A stretch of DNA of 35,510 nucleotides from Candidatus Gastranaerophilales bacterium. Lineage in GTDB: Bacteria > Cyanobacteriota > Vampirovibrionia > Gastranaerophilales > Gastranaerophilaceae. This document shows, in pieces, positions 22,042-30,659 of this stretch. How positions within the stretch are numbered: position 1 is the stretch's first letter; every line of letters starts with the position of its first letter. Location of the stretch: positions 1 to 35,510 of the forward strand of contig CALUSG010000009.1 in the NCBI GenBank assembly GCA_944323365.1. The letters are read 5' to 3'. The notes beneath the pieces were generated by a model. It was not told the DNA's origin. It saw nothing but the letters and a program-made list of their open reading frames with translations, and searched no databases. The translations under genes were made by a program, and so were the position numbers.

Positions 22042-22755
22042 ATGAGAAATTATGGTTCAGAAAAGGGCTTTACTTTAGCCGAGGTATTAATAACACTTGG
22101 AATAATTGGTGTCGTCGCAGCATTAACAATACCGACACTGGTAAAGAATTATCAGGAAAAGGTAATGGTATCAAAAGTTAAACAGGCACATTCTCAGTTG
22201 ATGAATGCAATACAGTTGTATGTGGTGAAAAATAATTGTCAAAATATGTTGTGTTTATTTGATACGAACAAAACTTCGGATGAAGTAGCTGCAGAATTGA
22301 CAACTGTCATAAGAGCAGCAAAAGTATGTAAAGACGGAGATACAGAAAACGCCTGTGTATTATATGCATTGAAGGATAATAAACCTTCTTATAAAGTCGA
22401 TGGCGTGTATGCATCAAGTGATGGATTTACTACTCAGGGACGAATATATTTACCAAACGGAATGCTTTTTAATATACGTCAAGTTTCACAATGTCCATAT
22501 ACATACGAATCAATAATACGCGATGAAAACGGATATGAGATTGATCGTGTTGAATCGGTTAGTCATAATTGTGCACATGTTTATGTGGATATAAACAATA
22601 CTGCAGGACCGAATCAATTTGGTGCGGACGTATACAGATATGATGTAAAAGACACAGGAAAAATAGAACCTTATGATAAGAAATTATTAAATAATGCACT
22701 TTTGTATAATAAAATAGAATATACGCCGTATAATATTGGCGATCCCGTGGAGTAA
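22042..22755 (+). CDS. Type IV/type II prepilin-like protein
   Basis: From 22042 the product is 237 residues: a nine-residue leader (MRNYGSEKG) and then the prepilin segment FTLAEVLITLGIIGVVAALTIPTLVKNY, with cleavage after Gly9 and Glu at +5. The mature part has paired Cys (NNCQNMLC, KVCKDGDTENAC, SQCPY, HNCAHVY) and a Lys/Asp/Tyr-rich end. The 22042 start is preferred because a perfect promoter puts +1 on this ATG and gives a normal leader length. A longer in-frame start at 21940, with its own ribosome-binding site, is an alternative that depends on the G10 tract. The protein is likely a surface or periplasmic minor pilin. Confidence 0.8.
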   Translation: MRNYGSEKGFTLAEVLITLGIIGVVAALTIPTLVKNYQEKVMVSKVKQAHSQLMNAIQLYVVKNNCQNMLCLFDTNKTSDEVAAELTTVIRAAKVCKDGDTENACVLYALKDNKPSYKVDGVYASSDGFTTQGRIYLPNGMLFNIRQVSQCPYTYESIIRDENGYEIDRVESVSHNCAHVYVDINNTAGPNQFGADVYRYDVKDTGKIEPYDKKLLNNALLYNKIEYTPYNIGDPVE

Positions 22756-22800
22756 TTCCCTCTTGTGTAAACAAAATTTGCGTAAGCCATACACTTGTTC

Positions 22801-22828
22801 TTGATAAAAAATATTTTTATGAGATAAT
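22801..22828 (+). promoter_or_regulatory. Predicted fusA promoter
   Basis: TTGATA (22801-22806), a 16-base spacer and GATAAT (22823-22828), about 50 bases before the fusA ATG, leaving a leader of roughly 45 bases. Confidence 0.55.
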
Positions 22829-22879
22829 TTTTATGTAGCTTAAATAGCAGAAGTACACAATAATATAAGGGAAAACAAA

Positions 22880-24964
22880 ATGGCTAGAAAAATTCCATTA
22901 GAGAAAATTAGAAACATTGGTATTGCCGCTCACATCGATGCCGGTAAAACCACTACAACAGAGCGTATTTTGTTCTATACAGGTAAAACTCACAAAATCG
23001 GTGAAGTTCACGATGGTGCAGCAGTTACAGACTTTATGGAACAAGAACGAGAAAGAGGTATTACTATTCAATCAGCTGCTGTAACAGCATCTTGGAAAGG
23101 TCATCAAATTAACGTTATTGATACTCCGGGACACGTTGACTTTACTATTGAAGTTGAACGTTCTTTACGTGTATTGGATGGTGTTGTTGCTGTATTTTGT
23201 GCAGTAGGCGGTGTTCAATCTCAATCAGAAACTGTTTGGAGACAAGCTAACAGATATGAAGTTCCTCGTATGGTTTTTGTTAACAAAATGGACAGAACCG
23301 GTGCTAACTTCTATCGTGTAGTTGATCAAATTAAAAATCGTTTAGGAGCTAATGCTCATCCTATAAGACTTCCTATCGGTGCAGAAGATCAATTCAAAGG
23401 TCTTATTGATTTGTTTGAAATGAAAGCTTATATCTATACAAATGATTTAGGTACAGATATTAAAGTTGAAGATATTCCGGCCGATATGCTTGAAAAAGCT
23501 CAACAATACAGAGATGCCCTGGTTGAAGCCATTGCGGAATGCGATGATGACGTCATGATGAAATATCTTGAAGGTGAAGAACTTTCAATTGACGAATTGA
23601 AAAAAGGCTTAAGAAAAGGCGTTTGCGATAACAAAATCGTTCCGGTAACATGCGGTACAGCTTTCAAAAACAAAGGTGTTCAATTATTATTGGATTCAAT
23701 TGTTGAATTAATGCCGTCACCGGTTGATGTTAAAGCTATTGAAGGTGAACTTGAAGACGGTACAAAAGTTGAAAGACATTCTTCTGATGATGAACCGTTC
23801 TCAGCACTTGCTTTTAAAGTTATGACAGACCCTTATGTAGGCCGCTTAACATTCTTAAGAATATATTCAGGTAAATTAACTTCAGGTTCTTATGTTCTTA
23901 ATGCTACAAACGGCAAAAAAGAACGTATTTCAAGACTTGTTCAAATGTATGCTGATCAAAGAATTGAAGAAAATGAAGTTTATGCCGGCGATATTTGTGC
24001 AGCTGTAGGTTTAAAAGATACTACAACAGGTGATACATTATGTGATGAAAAATCACCTATTATCCTTGAAAGAATGGTATTCCCTGAACCTGTAATTTCA
24101 GTTGCTATTGAGCCAAAAACAAAAGCTGATCAGGATAAAATGGGTATCGCTCTTCAAAAACTTGCAGAAGAAGATCCATCATTCAAAGTTAAATCAGATA
24201 ATGAAACAGGTCAGACAATTATTTCAGGTATGGGTGAACTTCACTTAGATATTATTGTTGACCGTTTGTTACGTGAATTTAAGGTTGATGCAAATGTTGG
24301 TAAACCGCAGGTTGCATATCGTGAAACTATCCGCGGCAACGCTGATCAGGATTCTAAATTTATCCGTCAATCAGGTGGTAAAGGTCAATACGGTCACGTT
24401 AAGATTAAAATTTCACCGGCTGATGAAAATGCAGGATTTGTATTTGAAAACAAAATTGTCGGTGGTGCTATACCTAAAGAATATATCGAACCTGCAAGAA
24501 AAGGTATGGAAGAAGCCCTTGAAGGCGGTATATTAGCCGGCTTCCCGATGATTGACGTTAAGGTTGAACTTTATGATGGTTCTTACCACGAAGTTGACTC
24601 ATCTGAAATGGCATTCAAAATCGCCGGATCTATGGCTATTAAAGAAGGCTGCCGTAAAGCGAAACCTTGTATTCTTGAACCTATGATGAAAGTTGAAATT
24701 GAAGTACCTGAAGAAAATACAGGCGATATTATAGGTGATATTTCATCTCGTCGTGGACGTGTTGAAGGTATGGAAATTATTGAAGGTACCGGAATACAAA
24801 AAATTAATGCGATTGTTCCTTTGGCTGAAATGTTCGGATATGCAACGGATATCCGTTCAAAAACTCAAGGCCGTGGTACTTTCTCAATGGAATTTAAATG
24901 CTATGAGCAAGTTCCTGCTAATATCGAAAAAGAAATTATCGAAAAATCAGGGGTAAGCAAGTAG
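22880..24964 (+). CDS. fusA: Elongation factor G
   Basis: EF-G drives GTP-dependent translocation on the ribosome. The 694-residue protein has the G1 motif AHIDAGKTT, the switch region [10 protein letters not shown]3 DTPGHVDF and G4 NKMDR, followed by domains II-V (for example [67 protein letters not shown]). AAGGGAAAA precedes the start. It stands apart from the str genes (rpsL, rpsG, tuf), with its own promoter and terminator. Its codon use is slightly more GC-rich than the surface genes, as expected for high expression. Confidence 0.98.
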   Translation: MARKIPLEKIRNIGIAAHIDAGKTTTTERILFYTGKTHKIGEVHDGAAVTDFMEQERERGITIQSAAVTASWKGHQINVIDTPGHVDFTIEVERSLRVLDGVVAVFCAVGGVQSQSETVWRQANRYEVPRMVFVNKMDRTGANFYRVVDQIKNRLGANAHPIRLPIGAEDQFKGLIDLFEMKAYIYTNDLGTDIKVEDIPADMLEKAQQYRDALVEAIAECDDDVMMKYLEGEELSIDELKKGLRKGVCDNKIVPVTCGTAFKNKGVQLLLDSIVELMPSPVDVKAIEGELEDGTKVERHSSDDEPFSALAFKVMTDPYVGRLTFLRIYSGKLTSGSYVLNATNGKKERISRLVQMYADQRIEENEVYAGDICAAVGLKDTTTGDTLCDEKSPIILERMVFPEPVISVAIEPKTKADQDKMGIALQKLAEEDPSFKVKSDNETGQTIISGMGELHLDIIVDRLLREFKVDANVGKPQVAYRETIRGNADQDSKFIRQSGGKGQYGHVKIKISPADENAGFVFENKIVGGAIPKEYIEPARKGMEEALEGGILAGFPMIDVKVELYDGSYHEVDSSEMAFKIAGSMAIKEGCRKAKPCILEPMMKVEIEVPEENTGDIIGDISSRRGRVEGMEIIEGTGIQKINAIVPLAEMFGYATDIRSKTQGRGTFSMEFKCYEQVPANIEKEIIEKSGVSK

Positions 24965-24985
24965 TATTGAAAACCTTTAAAGTTG

Positions 24986-25016
24986 AAAAGCAGCAGTTGA
25001 ATTAACTGCTGCTTTT
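24986..25016. terminator. Bidirectional terminator between fusA and the 25058 gene
   Basis: A perfect 13-bp stem (AAAAGCAGCAGTT / AACTGCTGCTTTT) with a five-base loop. The A and T ends let it work on both strands for the two convergent genes. Confidence 0.9.
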
Positions 25017-25057
25017 CTCAATAAATTTTGTCTTAATATGAAAATTTAAAGGTATCT

Positions 25058-26221
25058 TTAACTAAATATATTAAAGGTTTTTTCTACGTTTTTTTCAATA
25101 ACACTTTTTACTGAATCATATTCATTTTGCAATGCATTATGTTCTGTATCTAATTTCTTTAATTCTAAATCAATTCTTTGATCTTTCTTTTCTAAAGCGG
25201 CTATATCCTGGTTGTATTGAGCTTCAACTTTTGCAATTTCTTTTTCGTCTTCAACTTCTTGTATAGCACTATCATCACTAATAGTCGTAGAAACAAAGTT
25301 TCCATCGGATGCTGAGAAATATTGCAATAATAGTTTACCTTCCTTAAGTTGTTCTTCAAACCATGTATTGTCTTTTATTGTATCATTTTCATTCGCCTCA
25401 GTATAATAACCGCATTCGGACATTTTATTGAATATGTTTTGTAAATAATCTATGTATCCTGCATCAAGATTATCCGGTGTTTGTAAACTAGTTCTTGATA
25501 AGTCTTTACGTGTGTATACCGGATCTCCTTCTTCGTTCACAGTATAATATTGGGAAGTAATAGCTAAAGCATAATCGTATAATTCACGTTGTTCACGGGT
25601 TGCACCTTCAAAATTAATTGGTTTGCTCTGTCCGTTTATTGTATAGGTAGCATAACCATTGAACATTGTATTATTTGAATTAATAAATTTAAAGCCATAT
25701 TGGACTTCAGGATTACCTTCATCATGTTCTTCGTCTTCAAATGTTATACCAATGGATGTAAAATATGCGTCCCAGGCTTCGTGAATTTTTTGTTCAGCTG
25801 CGGCTTTTGCCTCAATATCTGAACTTTGATAATTGACTGTTAAATCGGCCTGTGTATAACCTAATTCGGCTAAGAAAATATTAAAATCACCGTTTCCGGC
25901 TTCAAATGCTTTTGCATAGTCTTTAGTGACTAAAATTTCACCTTTTTGGTTTGTAACGATATACTGTTTCCCGCAGGCAACAGTTTCAAACCCTGTCATA
26001 AGCCCGTATGAAATGTCAACATAATTAGCTTGAGAACCGTTAAATGTTGTTAAAACTGTTAATTTAGTGGCACTTAAGGCAGCATTGTACGCAGCGTTGA
26101 CCTGTTCTGTTTGATCTGCCAAACGCTGTTTGGTATAAGATAGTGCTTGACCGTTTGCTTCGTTGTCACTTAATCTTGCAGTAATACTTAGCAAACGTGC
26201 TTGTCCTGCTGCCATTCCCAT
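25058..26221 (-). CDS. MGMAA-family surface-type protein
   Basis: The 387-residue protein begins MGMAAGQARLLSITARLSDNEANGQ, followed by a helical, Ala/Gln-rich stretch (to about 55), a variable middle (about 60-265) and the shared C-terminal module: YLQNIFNKMSECGYY, EGKLLLQYFS..DG, then a coiled coil (IAKVEAQYNQDIAALEKKDQRIDLELKKLDTEHNALQNEYDSVKSVIEKNVEKTF). There is no Sec signal, anchor or enzyme motif. The N-terminus matches the 5681 gene and the C-terminus also matches the genes at both ends of the window. AAAGGAA precedes the ATG. Operator site C lies about 46 bases upstream of a CATAAT box's expected start, with no good -35 box. Confidence 0.82.
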   Translation of the reverse strand: MGMAAGQARLLSITARLSDNEANGQALSYTKQRLADQTEQVNAAYNAALSATKLTVLTTFNGSQANYVDISYGLMTGFETVACGKQYIVTNQKGEILVTKDYAKAFEAGNGDFNIFLAELGYTQADLTVNYQSSDIEAKAAAEQKIHEAWDAYFTSIGITFEDEEHDEGNPEVQYGFKFINSNNTMFNGYATYTINGQSKPINFEGATREQRELYDYALAITSQYYTVNEEGDPVYTRKDLSRTSLQTPDNLDAGYIDYLQNIFNKMSECGYYTEANENDTIKDNTWFEEQLKEGKLLLQYFSASDGNFVSTTISDDSAIQEVEDEKEIAKVEAQYNQDIAALEKKDQRIDLELKKLDTEHNALQNEYDSVKSVIEKNVEKTFNIFS

Positions 26222-26294
26222 AAAACGTTCCTTTCTAAATATTTTGTATTTATATTTACGGAATTTTGATTATGGAACTTTAAAATATATAGTT

Positions 26295-26314
26295 ATTTTG
26301 TTAACAAAATGTTA
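26295..26314. promoter_or_regulatory. Overlapping palindromes upstream of the 25058-26221 gene (site C)
   Basis: ATTTTGTTAACAAAAT (26295-26310) is a perfect 16-bp palindrome. It overlaps 26301-26314, which on the minus strand reads TAACATTTTGTTAA and resembles sites A, B and D. A likely -10 box is CATAAT (26274-26269 on the minus strand). No -35 box is evident, as expected if an activator is needed. Confidence 0.48.
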
Positions 26315-26356
26315 CATAAAGTTATATATTTTGAACTGTTTTATTTGAGTAAAACT

Positions 26357-26393
26357 AAAAAGTAATCCTGTAATGTCTACAGGATTACTTTTT
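26357..26393 (-). terminator. Terminator after ileS
   Basis: A perfect 15-bp stem (AAAAAGTAATCCTGT / ACAGGATTACTTTTT) with a seven-base loop, 20 bases past the ileS stop. Its symmetry could also insulate the divergent promoter region of the 25058-26221 gene. Confidence 0.9.
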
Positions 26394-26412
26394 CAGGAAT
26401 TTTATTTGTTTA

Positions 26413-29217
26413 TTAACCTATTGCCTGACAGCATTCTTCACAGATGCCATTTGCATCAAGTTTTCTGTATTTCCAGCAGCGTTCGCATTTTTCGCCTTCT
26501 GCCTTCGTAACCCAAACAGTGTAATCGTCTTCAGTATATTCATTCAATACCTCTGACGGTTTTTCGTCCGTTACGTAGGCTTGAGATGTTATAAATATAT
26601 TTGCCAGTTCATCTTCATTGGTCATTAAAACTGTATTATCAGCTGCTTTTATATAAACAGCAACCTCTAATGAGCTGCCGACTTTTTTATCTGCTCTCAA
26701 AGGTTCAATCGCTCTTGTAACAACTTCTCGGGCTTTTAAAATTTGTGTAAATTCTTCTTCAAGTTTAGGGTTGTTCCATTTTTCGTTTACAACAGGCCAG
26801 TCTGAAAGTAAAATGCTTTCCAAGCCGCCTCTTTGTGCTTGTGGAACATTTTGCCATATATCTTCTGCTTGATGGGGCATTACCGGAACAAGAAGTCTTA
26901 CTAATGCCTGTGAAATTTCATACAAAACTGTTTGACATGCTCTTCTTGATACAGATTTTTTCCCTGCTGTATATAATCTGTCTTTTACAATATCAAGATA
27001 GAATGAGCTTAAGTCTACTGCTGCAAAATTTTGCAGGCTTTGGAAATATTTGTAAAATTCATAATGTTCAAAGGCTTCCGTAACCTGTTCTATTAATTGA
27101 TTTAATTTATAAAGTGCAAATTTATCCAGTGACTTAAGTTCGTCATACGAAACGTAATCTTTTTCAGGATCAAAATCAAATATATTACCAAGCAAAAATC
27201 TTGCAGTGTTTCTTGTTTTTTTGAAAATTTCAACAAGTTGTTTGATTATGTTGTCACCGATTTTTGTATCATTTCTGTAATCGACAGAGGCTGCCCAAAG
27301 CCTTAATATATCGGCTCCATAGGTTTTTATTATATCATCAGGTCTGATGTAATTGCCTAATGATTTTGACATTTTTCTACCGTCTTCGCCAAATACAAAA
27401 CCGTGCGTAAGAACTGATTTATAAGGAGCTTTACCTTGAGTAGCAACTGATGTTAAAAGTGATGATTGGAACCATCCTCTATGTTGGTCAGAACCTTCAA
27501 GATACATATCAACAGGAGTGTGGCCAAGTTCATCAGAACGTTTTTCTACAACAGCACGCCAGGTTATGCCTGAATCAAACCATACATCCATAATGTCATT
27601 TTCTTTTGTAAAACAATGTGTTTTTCCACACTTCGGACATTTGAATTCTGCTGGTAAAAGCTCGTCCGCACTGTATTTTACCCAGGCATCTGAACTTTCT
27701 TTTTCAAAGATTTTCGCTACATTCTCAATAGTTTCATCTGTAACAATTACTTCTCCGCATTCTTTACAATAGAATACAGGTATTGGAACGCCCCAGGCTC
27801 TTTGGCGGGAAATACACCAATCAGAACGGCTTGCAACCATATTAGAAATTCTTGCCTCTCCGCTTGCCGGTATCCATTTTACTTTTTTTATTTCATCAAG
27901 AGTTTCTTGTCTGAATTTGTCTACTTTTACAAACCATTGTGGTGTTGCTCGGTATATAACAGGATTTTTGCATCTCCAACAATGCGGATAACTGTGTTGT
28001 ATATCTTGTTGGGCAAGTAATGCACCACAATTTTGAAGTTTTTCTATTACAATAGAATTCCCTTTGGCATATGAAATACCTTCTAAATCACCTGCTTCAC
28101 TTGTCCATATGCCTTTTGAATCCAATGGTGAATAAACTTCTATGCCGTATTTTAAGCCTACTTCATAGTCCTCAAGACCATGTCCTGGGGCTGTGTGAAC
28201 AGCTCCTGTGCCGGCTTCTAAAGTTACGTGTTCACCTAAAATTATTGGTGATTTTCTGTTATATAACGGGTGCTTTGTATTTAATAATTCTAATTCTGCA
28301 CCGGTACAAGATCCGATTACGTTTATATCCTTTTCTTCCCAGCTTACGTCAGCTAAAAAGTTCGCAAGTAAACCTTGTGCCGCAACATAAATATCTTTGC
28401 CATATTCAAAAAATGTATATTCAAATTTAGGGTGCATTGATATTGCCATATTTGATGGAATTGTCCACGGTGTTGTTGTCCAAATTACAGCATATACATC
28501 TTTTCCTTTTGTATCAATTATTTTTTTGATTTTTTCCGTTGACTCATCATCAAATTTAAATCTTACATATATAGAGGTTGATGTGTGATCAGCATATTCA
28601 ACTTCTGCTTCTGCAAGAGCAGTTTCGCAAGACGCACACCAATATACAGGCTTTAAGCCTTTTTCTATATATCCTTTTTTATACATTTCTCCGAAAACTC
28701 TTACCTGTTCTGCTTCAAAATCAGGATTAATAGTTAAATATGGATGTTCCCAATCTCCCCATACTCCTAAACGTTTGAATTCAGATTCTTGGCCTTTTAA
28801 ATTTTTATGGGCAAATTCACGGCACTTTTCTCTTAACTCCAATGGTGTTAAAGCACTTCTACCGCCTTTAATGTTTTTTACCACGGCATTTTCTATTGGA
28901 AGTCCGTGTCCATCATAACCCGGTACGTATGGTGCACAATAACCGGATTGTGATTTATATTTTATTAAAATATCTTTTAAAATTTTATTCAAAGCTGTTC
29001 CGACATGAATTTTTTCAGAACTTAAATACGGCGGCCCGTCATGAAGTACAAAGCTGTTTGTTTTATCACGTTGTTCAATATTCTTTTCATAAATATTTTT
29101 TTCTTCCCAAAATTTTTGGGTTTGAAGTTCTTTTACAGTTGCGTTTGCCCTCATTTCTAAAGTAGTTTGTGGCAAATTGAGTGTGTTTTTGTAATCGGTT
29201 TTTGTCTGTTCGCTCAT
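26413..29217 (-). CDS. ileS: Isoleucyl-tRNA synthetase
   Basis: IleRS charges tRNA-Ile. The 934-residue protein has the Rossmann catalytic domain, the CP1 editing domain (WTTTPWTIPSN; TGAVHTAPGHGLEDY), the KMSKS loop (GRKMSKSLGN), an anticodon-binding domain and the C-terminal zinc knuckle (CERCWKYRKLDANGICEECC). The class I HIGH signature is altered: residues 71-74 read H-V-G-T in PYLSSEKIHVGTALNKILKD, with Thr replacing the second His. The start overlaps the symporter stop by four bases (ATGA), so the two genes form an operon. Confidence 0.97.
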   Translation of the reverse strand: MSEQTKTDYKNTLNLPQTTLEMRANATVKELQTQKFWEEKNIYEKNIEQRDKTNSFVLHDGPPYLSSEKIHVGTALNKILKDILIKYKSQSGYCAPYVPGYDGHGLPIENAVVKNIKGGRSALTPLELREKCREFAHKNLKGQESEFKRLGVWGDWEHPYLTINPDFEAEQVRVFGEMYKKGYIEKGLKPVYWCASCETALAEAEVEYADHTSTSIYVRFKFDDESTEKIKKIIDTKGKDVYAVIWTTTPWTIPSNMAISMHPKFEYTFFEYGKDIYVAAQGLLANFLADVSWEEKDINVIGSCTGAELELLNTKHPLYNRKSPIILGEHVTLEAGTGAVHTAPGHGLEDYEVGLKYGIEVYSPLDSKGIWTSEAGDLEGISYAKGNSIVIEKLQNCGALLAQQDIQHSYPHCWRCKNPVIYRATPQWFVKVDKFRQETLDEIKKVKWIPASGEARISNMVASRSDWCISRQRAWGVPIPVFYCKECGEVIVTDETIENVAKIFEKESSDAWVKYSADELLPAEFKCPKCGKTHCFTKENDIMDVWFDSGITWRAVVEKRSDELGHTPVDMYLEGSDQHRGWFQSSLLTSVATQGKAPYKSVLTHGFVFGEDGRKMSKSLGNYIRPDDIIKTYGADILRLWAASVDYRNDTKIGDNIIKQLVEIFKKTRNTARFLLGNIFDFDPEKDYVSYDELKSLDKFALYKLNQLIEQVTEAFEHYEFYKYFQSLQNFAAVDLSSFYLDIVKDRLYTAGKKSVSRRACQTVLYEISQALVRLLVPVMPHQAEDIWQNVPQAQRGGLESILLSDWPVVNEKWNNPKLEEEFTQILKAREVVTRAIEPLRADKKVGSSLEVAVYIKAADNTVLMTNEDELANIFITSQAYVTDEKPSEVLNEYTEDDYTVWVTKAEGEKCERCWKYRKLDANGICEECCQAIG

Positions 29218-30539
29218 TCTATTCCTCTATTCGTAACTTTTTCGTAAATATTTTTTATGCCTGAAAAATCCCATTCAAGCTTATCTTTATCTGATTCGTC
29301 TATAAATAATTTCATTTTGTTGTAATCAAAAGTGTTTTCCCATCTTGCAATAACAACAGTTGCAACGCAGTTTCCGATTAGGTTAACCGTAGTTCTTCCC
29401 ATATCTAATATTTGGTCAATACCTAAAAGTATTGCTACGCCTAAAATCGGAATATTAAAACTTGCTAAAGTTCCGGCAAGAACTATTAAAGAAACTCGTG
29501 GTACACCGGCAACTCCTTTACTCGTAAGCATTAATGCCAGCATTAAAATTATCTGCTGATTTAAATCAAGATGAATTCCGACAATTTGCGATGAAAATAT
29601 TACTGCCATCGCTAAATAAAGGGTACTTCCGTCAAGGTTAAATGTATATCCTGTCGGCATTACAAATCCGACAATATTTTTAGGAACTCCGAATTTTTCC
29701 ATAATTTCAATAGCCTTTGGAAAAGCTGCTTCTGAGCTTGCTGTGGTAAAGGCTAAAATTGCCGGCTCTTGAATTGCTTTTATAAGATTTCTAAAAGATA
29801 TTTTTGCATATTTGCAAGCAATAAAAAGTACTAACAAAACAAAAAATGCAAGTGCTGTATATAATGAAAATATTACTTTTGCATAATTTTTTAAGATAGC
29901 AAGGCCGTTTTCTCCAACTGTAGCTGCAATTGCTCCAAAAATTCCTAAAGGTGCAAAATACATTACATATTCTGTAAATTTAAACATTATTTGCGAAACA
30001 GAGTTTAACAGGTCCATAACAGGTTTTGCAGCTTTTCCAACAGTACATATAGCAAGTGCAAAAAATATTGAAAATACAACTATTTGTAATAAATTTCCTT
30101 CTGACATTGCCTGAACTATACTTGTAGGAAATATATTCATTATCATTTCAGAAACAGATGTATGAGTATTTGTTGCGGCCATCAAACCTGCTTGTGACAA
30201 TAATGACGGATTATTTGCTATTGAATCGGAAACAAAACCTGTTCCGGGTTTGAATATATTTGCCATGGTAAGTCCGATTATAAGAGCCAAAGTTGTTACA
30301 ACTTCGAAATAAATTATAGTTTTTAATCCTATTTTTCCAAGACTTTTTATATCACCATGCCCTGCAATTCCTACCACCAAAGTTGCAAATAGTAAAGGTG
30401 CTATAATCATTTTTACCATTCTGAGAAAAATAATGGCAAAAGGACGCATTTTTACCGCAAAATCAGGGGCAAAATGTCCAACCAAAACACCTAATATAAG
30501 TGCTATAAATATTAAGGCTGTTAATTTTGAATGTTTCAA
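29214..30539 (-). CDS. DAACS-family symporter, probably C4-dicarboxylate:cation
   Basis: This 441-residue inner-membrane transporter has the GltPh/DctA features: an N-terminal helix, the Ser-rich hairpin (FTTASSEAAFP), the NMDGT-like NLDGSTLY, the second hairpin GVAGVPRVSL, and a TM8 motif MGRTTVNLIGNCVATVVIARWE. In amino-acid carriers the latter is RT..N..GD, with the Asp binding the substrate amino group. Here it is GN, as in DctA, so a dicarboxylate without an amino group is more likely. The start is TTG (30539) behind AGAGGA; no ATG fits. It overlaps ileS by four bases, an unusual partnership. Confidence 0.9.
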   Translation of the reverse strand: MKHSKLTALIFIALILGVLVGHFAPDFAVKMRPFAIIFLRMVKMIIAPLLFATLVVGIAGHGDIKSLGKIGLKTIIYFEVVTTLALIIGLTMANIFKPGTGFVSDSIANNPSLLSQAGLMAATNTHTSVSEMIMNIFPTSIVQAMSEGNLLQIVVFSIFFALAICTVGKAAKPVMDLLNSVSQIMFKFTEYVMYFAPLGIFGAIAATVGENGLAILKNYAKVIFSLYTALAFFVLLVLFIACKYAKISFRNLIKAIQEPAILAFTTASSEAAFPKAIEIMEKFGVPKNIVGFVMPTGYTFNLDGSTLYLAMAVIFSSQIVGIHLDLNQQIILMLALMLTSKGVAGVPRVSLIVLAGTLASFNIPILGVAILLGIDQILDMGRTTVNLIGNCVATVVIARWENTFDYNKMKLFIDESDKDKLEWDFSGIKNIYEKVTNRGIE

Positions 30540-30541
30540 AG

Positions 30542-30590
30542 AAATTTCCTCTTCCTATATTATATTATAAACATGAGAAAGAGGAAATTT
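30542..30590 (-). promoter_or_regulatory. 12-bp inverted repeat around the symporter promoter and ribosome-binding site
   Basis: Arms 30542-30553 (AAATTTCCTCTT) and 30579-30590 (AAGAGGAAATTT) are exact complements around 25 AT-rich bases that include overlapping TATAAT boxes on the minus strand. The arm next to the gene contains its ribosome-binding site. In a transcript starting upstream, the hairpin would hide that site; one starting at the inner TATAAT would not contain both arms. Confidence 0.55.
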
Positions 30591-30609
30591 TAAGTTAAGA
30601 AACTTAAAA
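30588..30609. repeat. 9-bp AT-rich hairpin
   Basis: TTTTAAGTT / AACTTAAAA with a four-base loop. It overlaps the outer arm of the neighbouring inverted repeat and could be an alternative fold or a weak terminator of the methyltransferase transcript. Confidence 0.45.
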
Positions 30610-30621
30610 GATAATTTATTA

Positions 30622-30640
30622 AGGGCACATATAGTGCCCT
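30622..30640 (-). terminator. Hairpin after the methyltransferase gene
   Basis: A 7-bp GC-rich stem (AGGGCAC / GTGCCCT) with a five-base loop, about 20 bases past the stop. Only a loose T-rich stretch follows on the minus strand, so termination may be partial. Confidence 0.5.
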
Positions 30641-30659
30641 ATGGAATTATGAAAGGAGT

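Noticed and set aside
28071-28430. 119-residue plus-strand open frame
   Set aside because: It is antisense to the editing domain of ileS and reads as a Leu/His-rich shadow.
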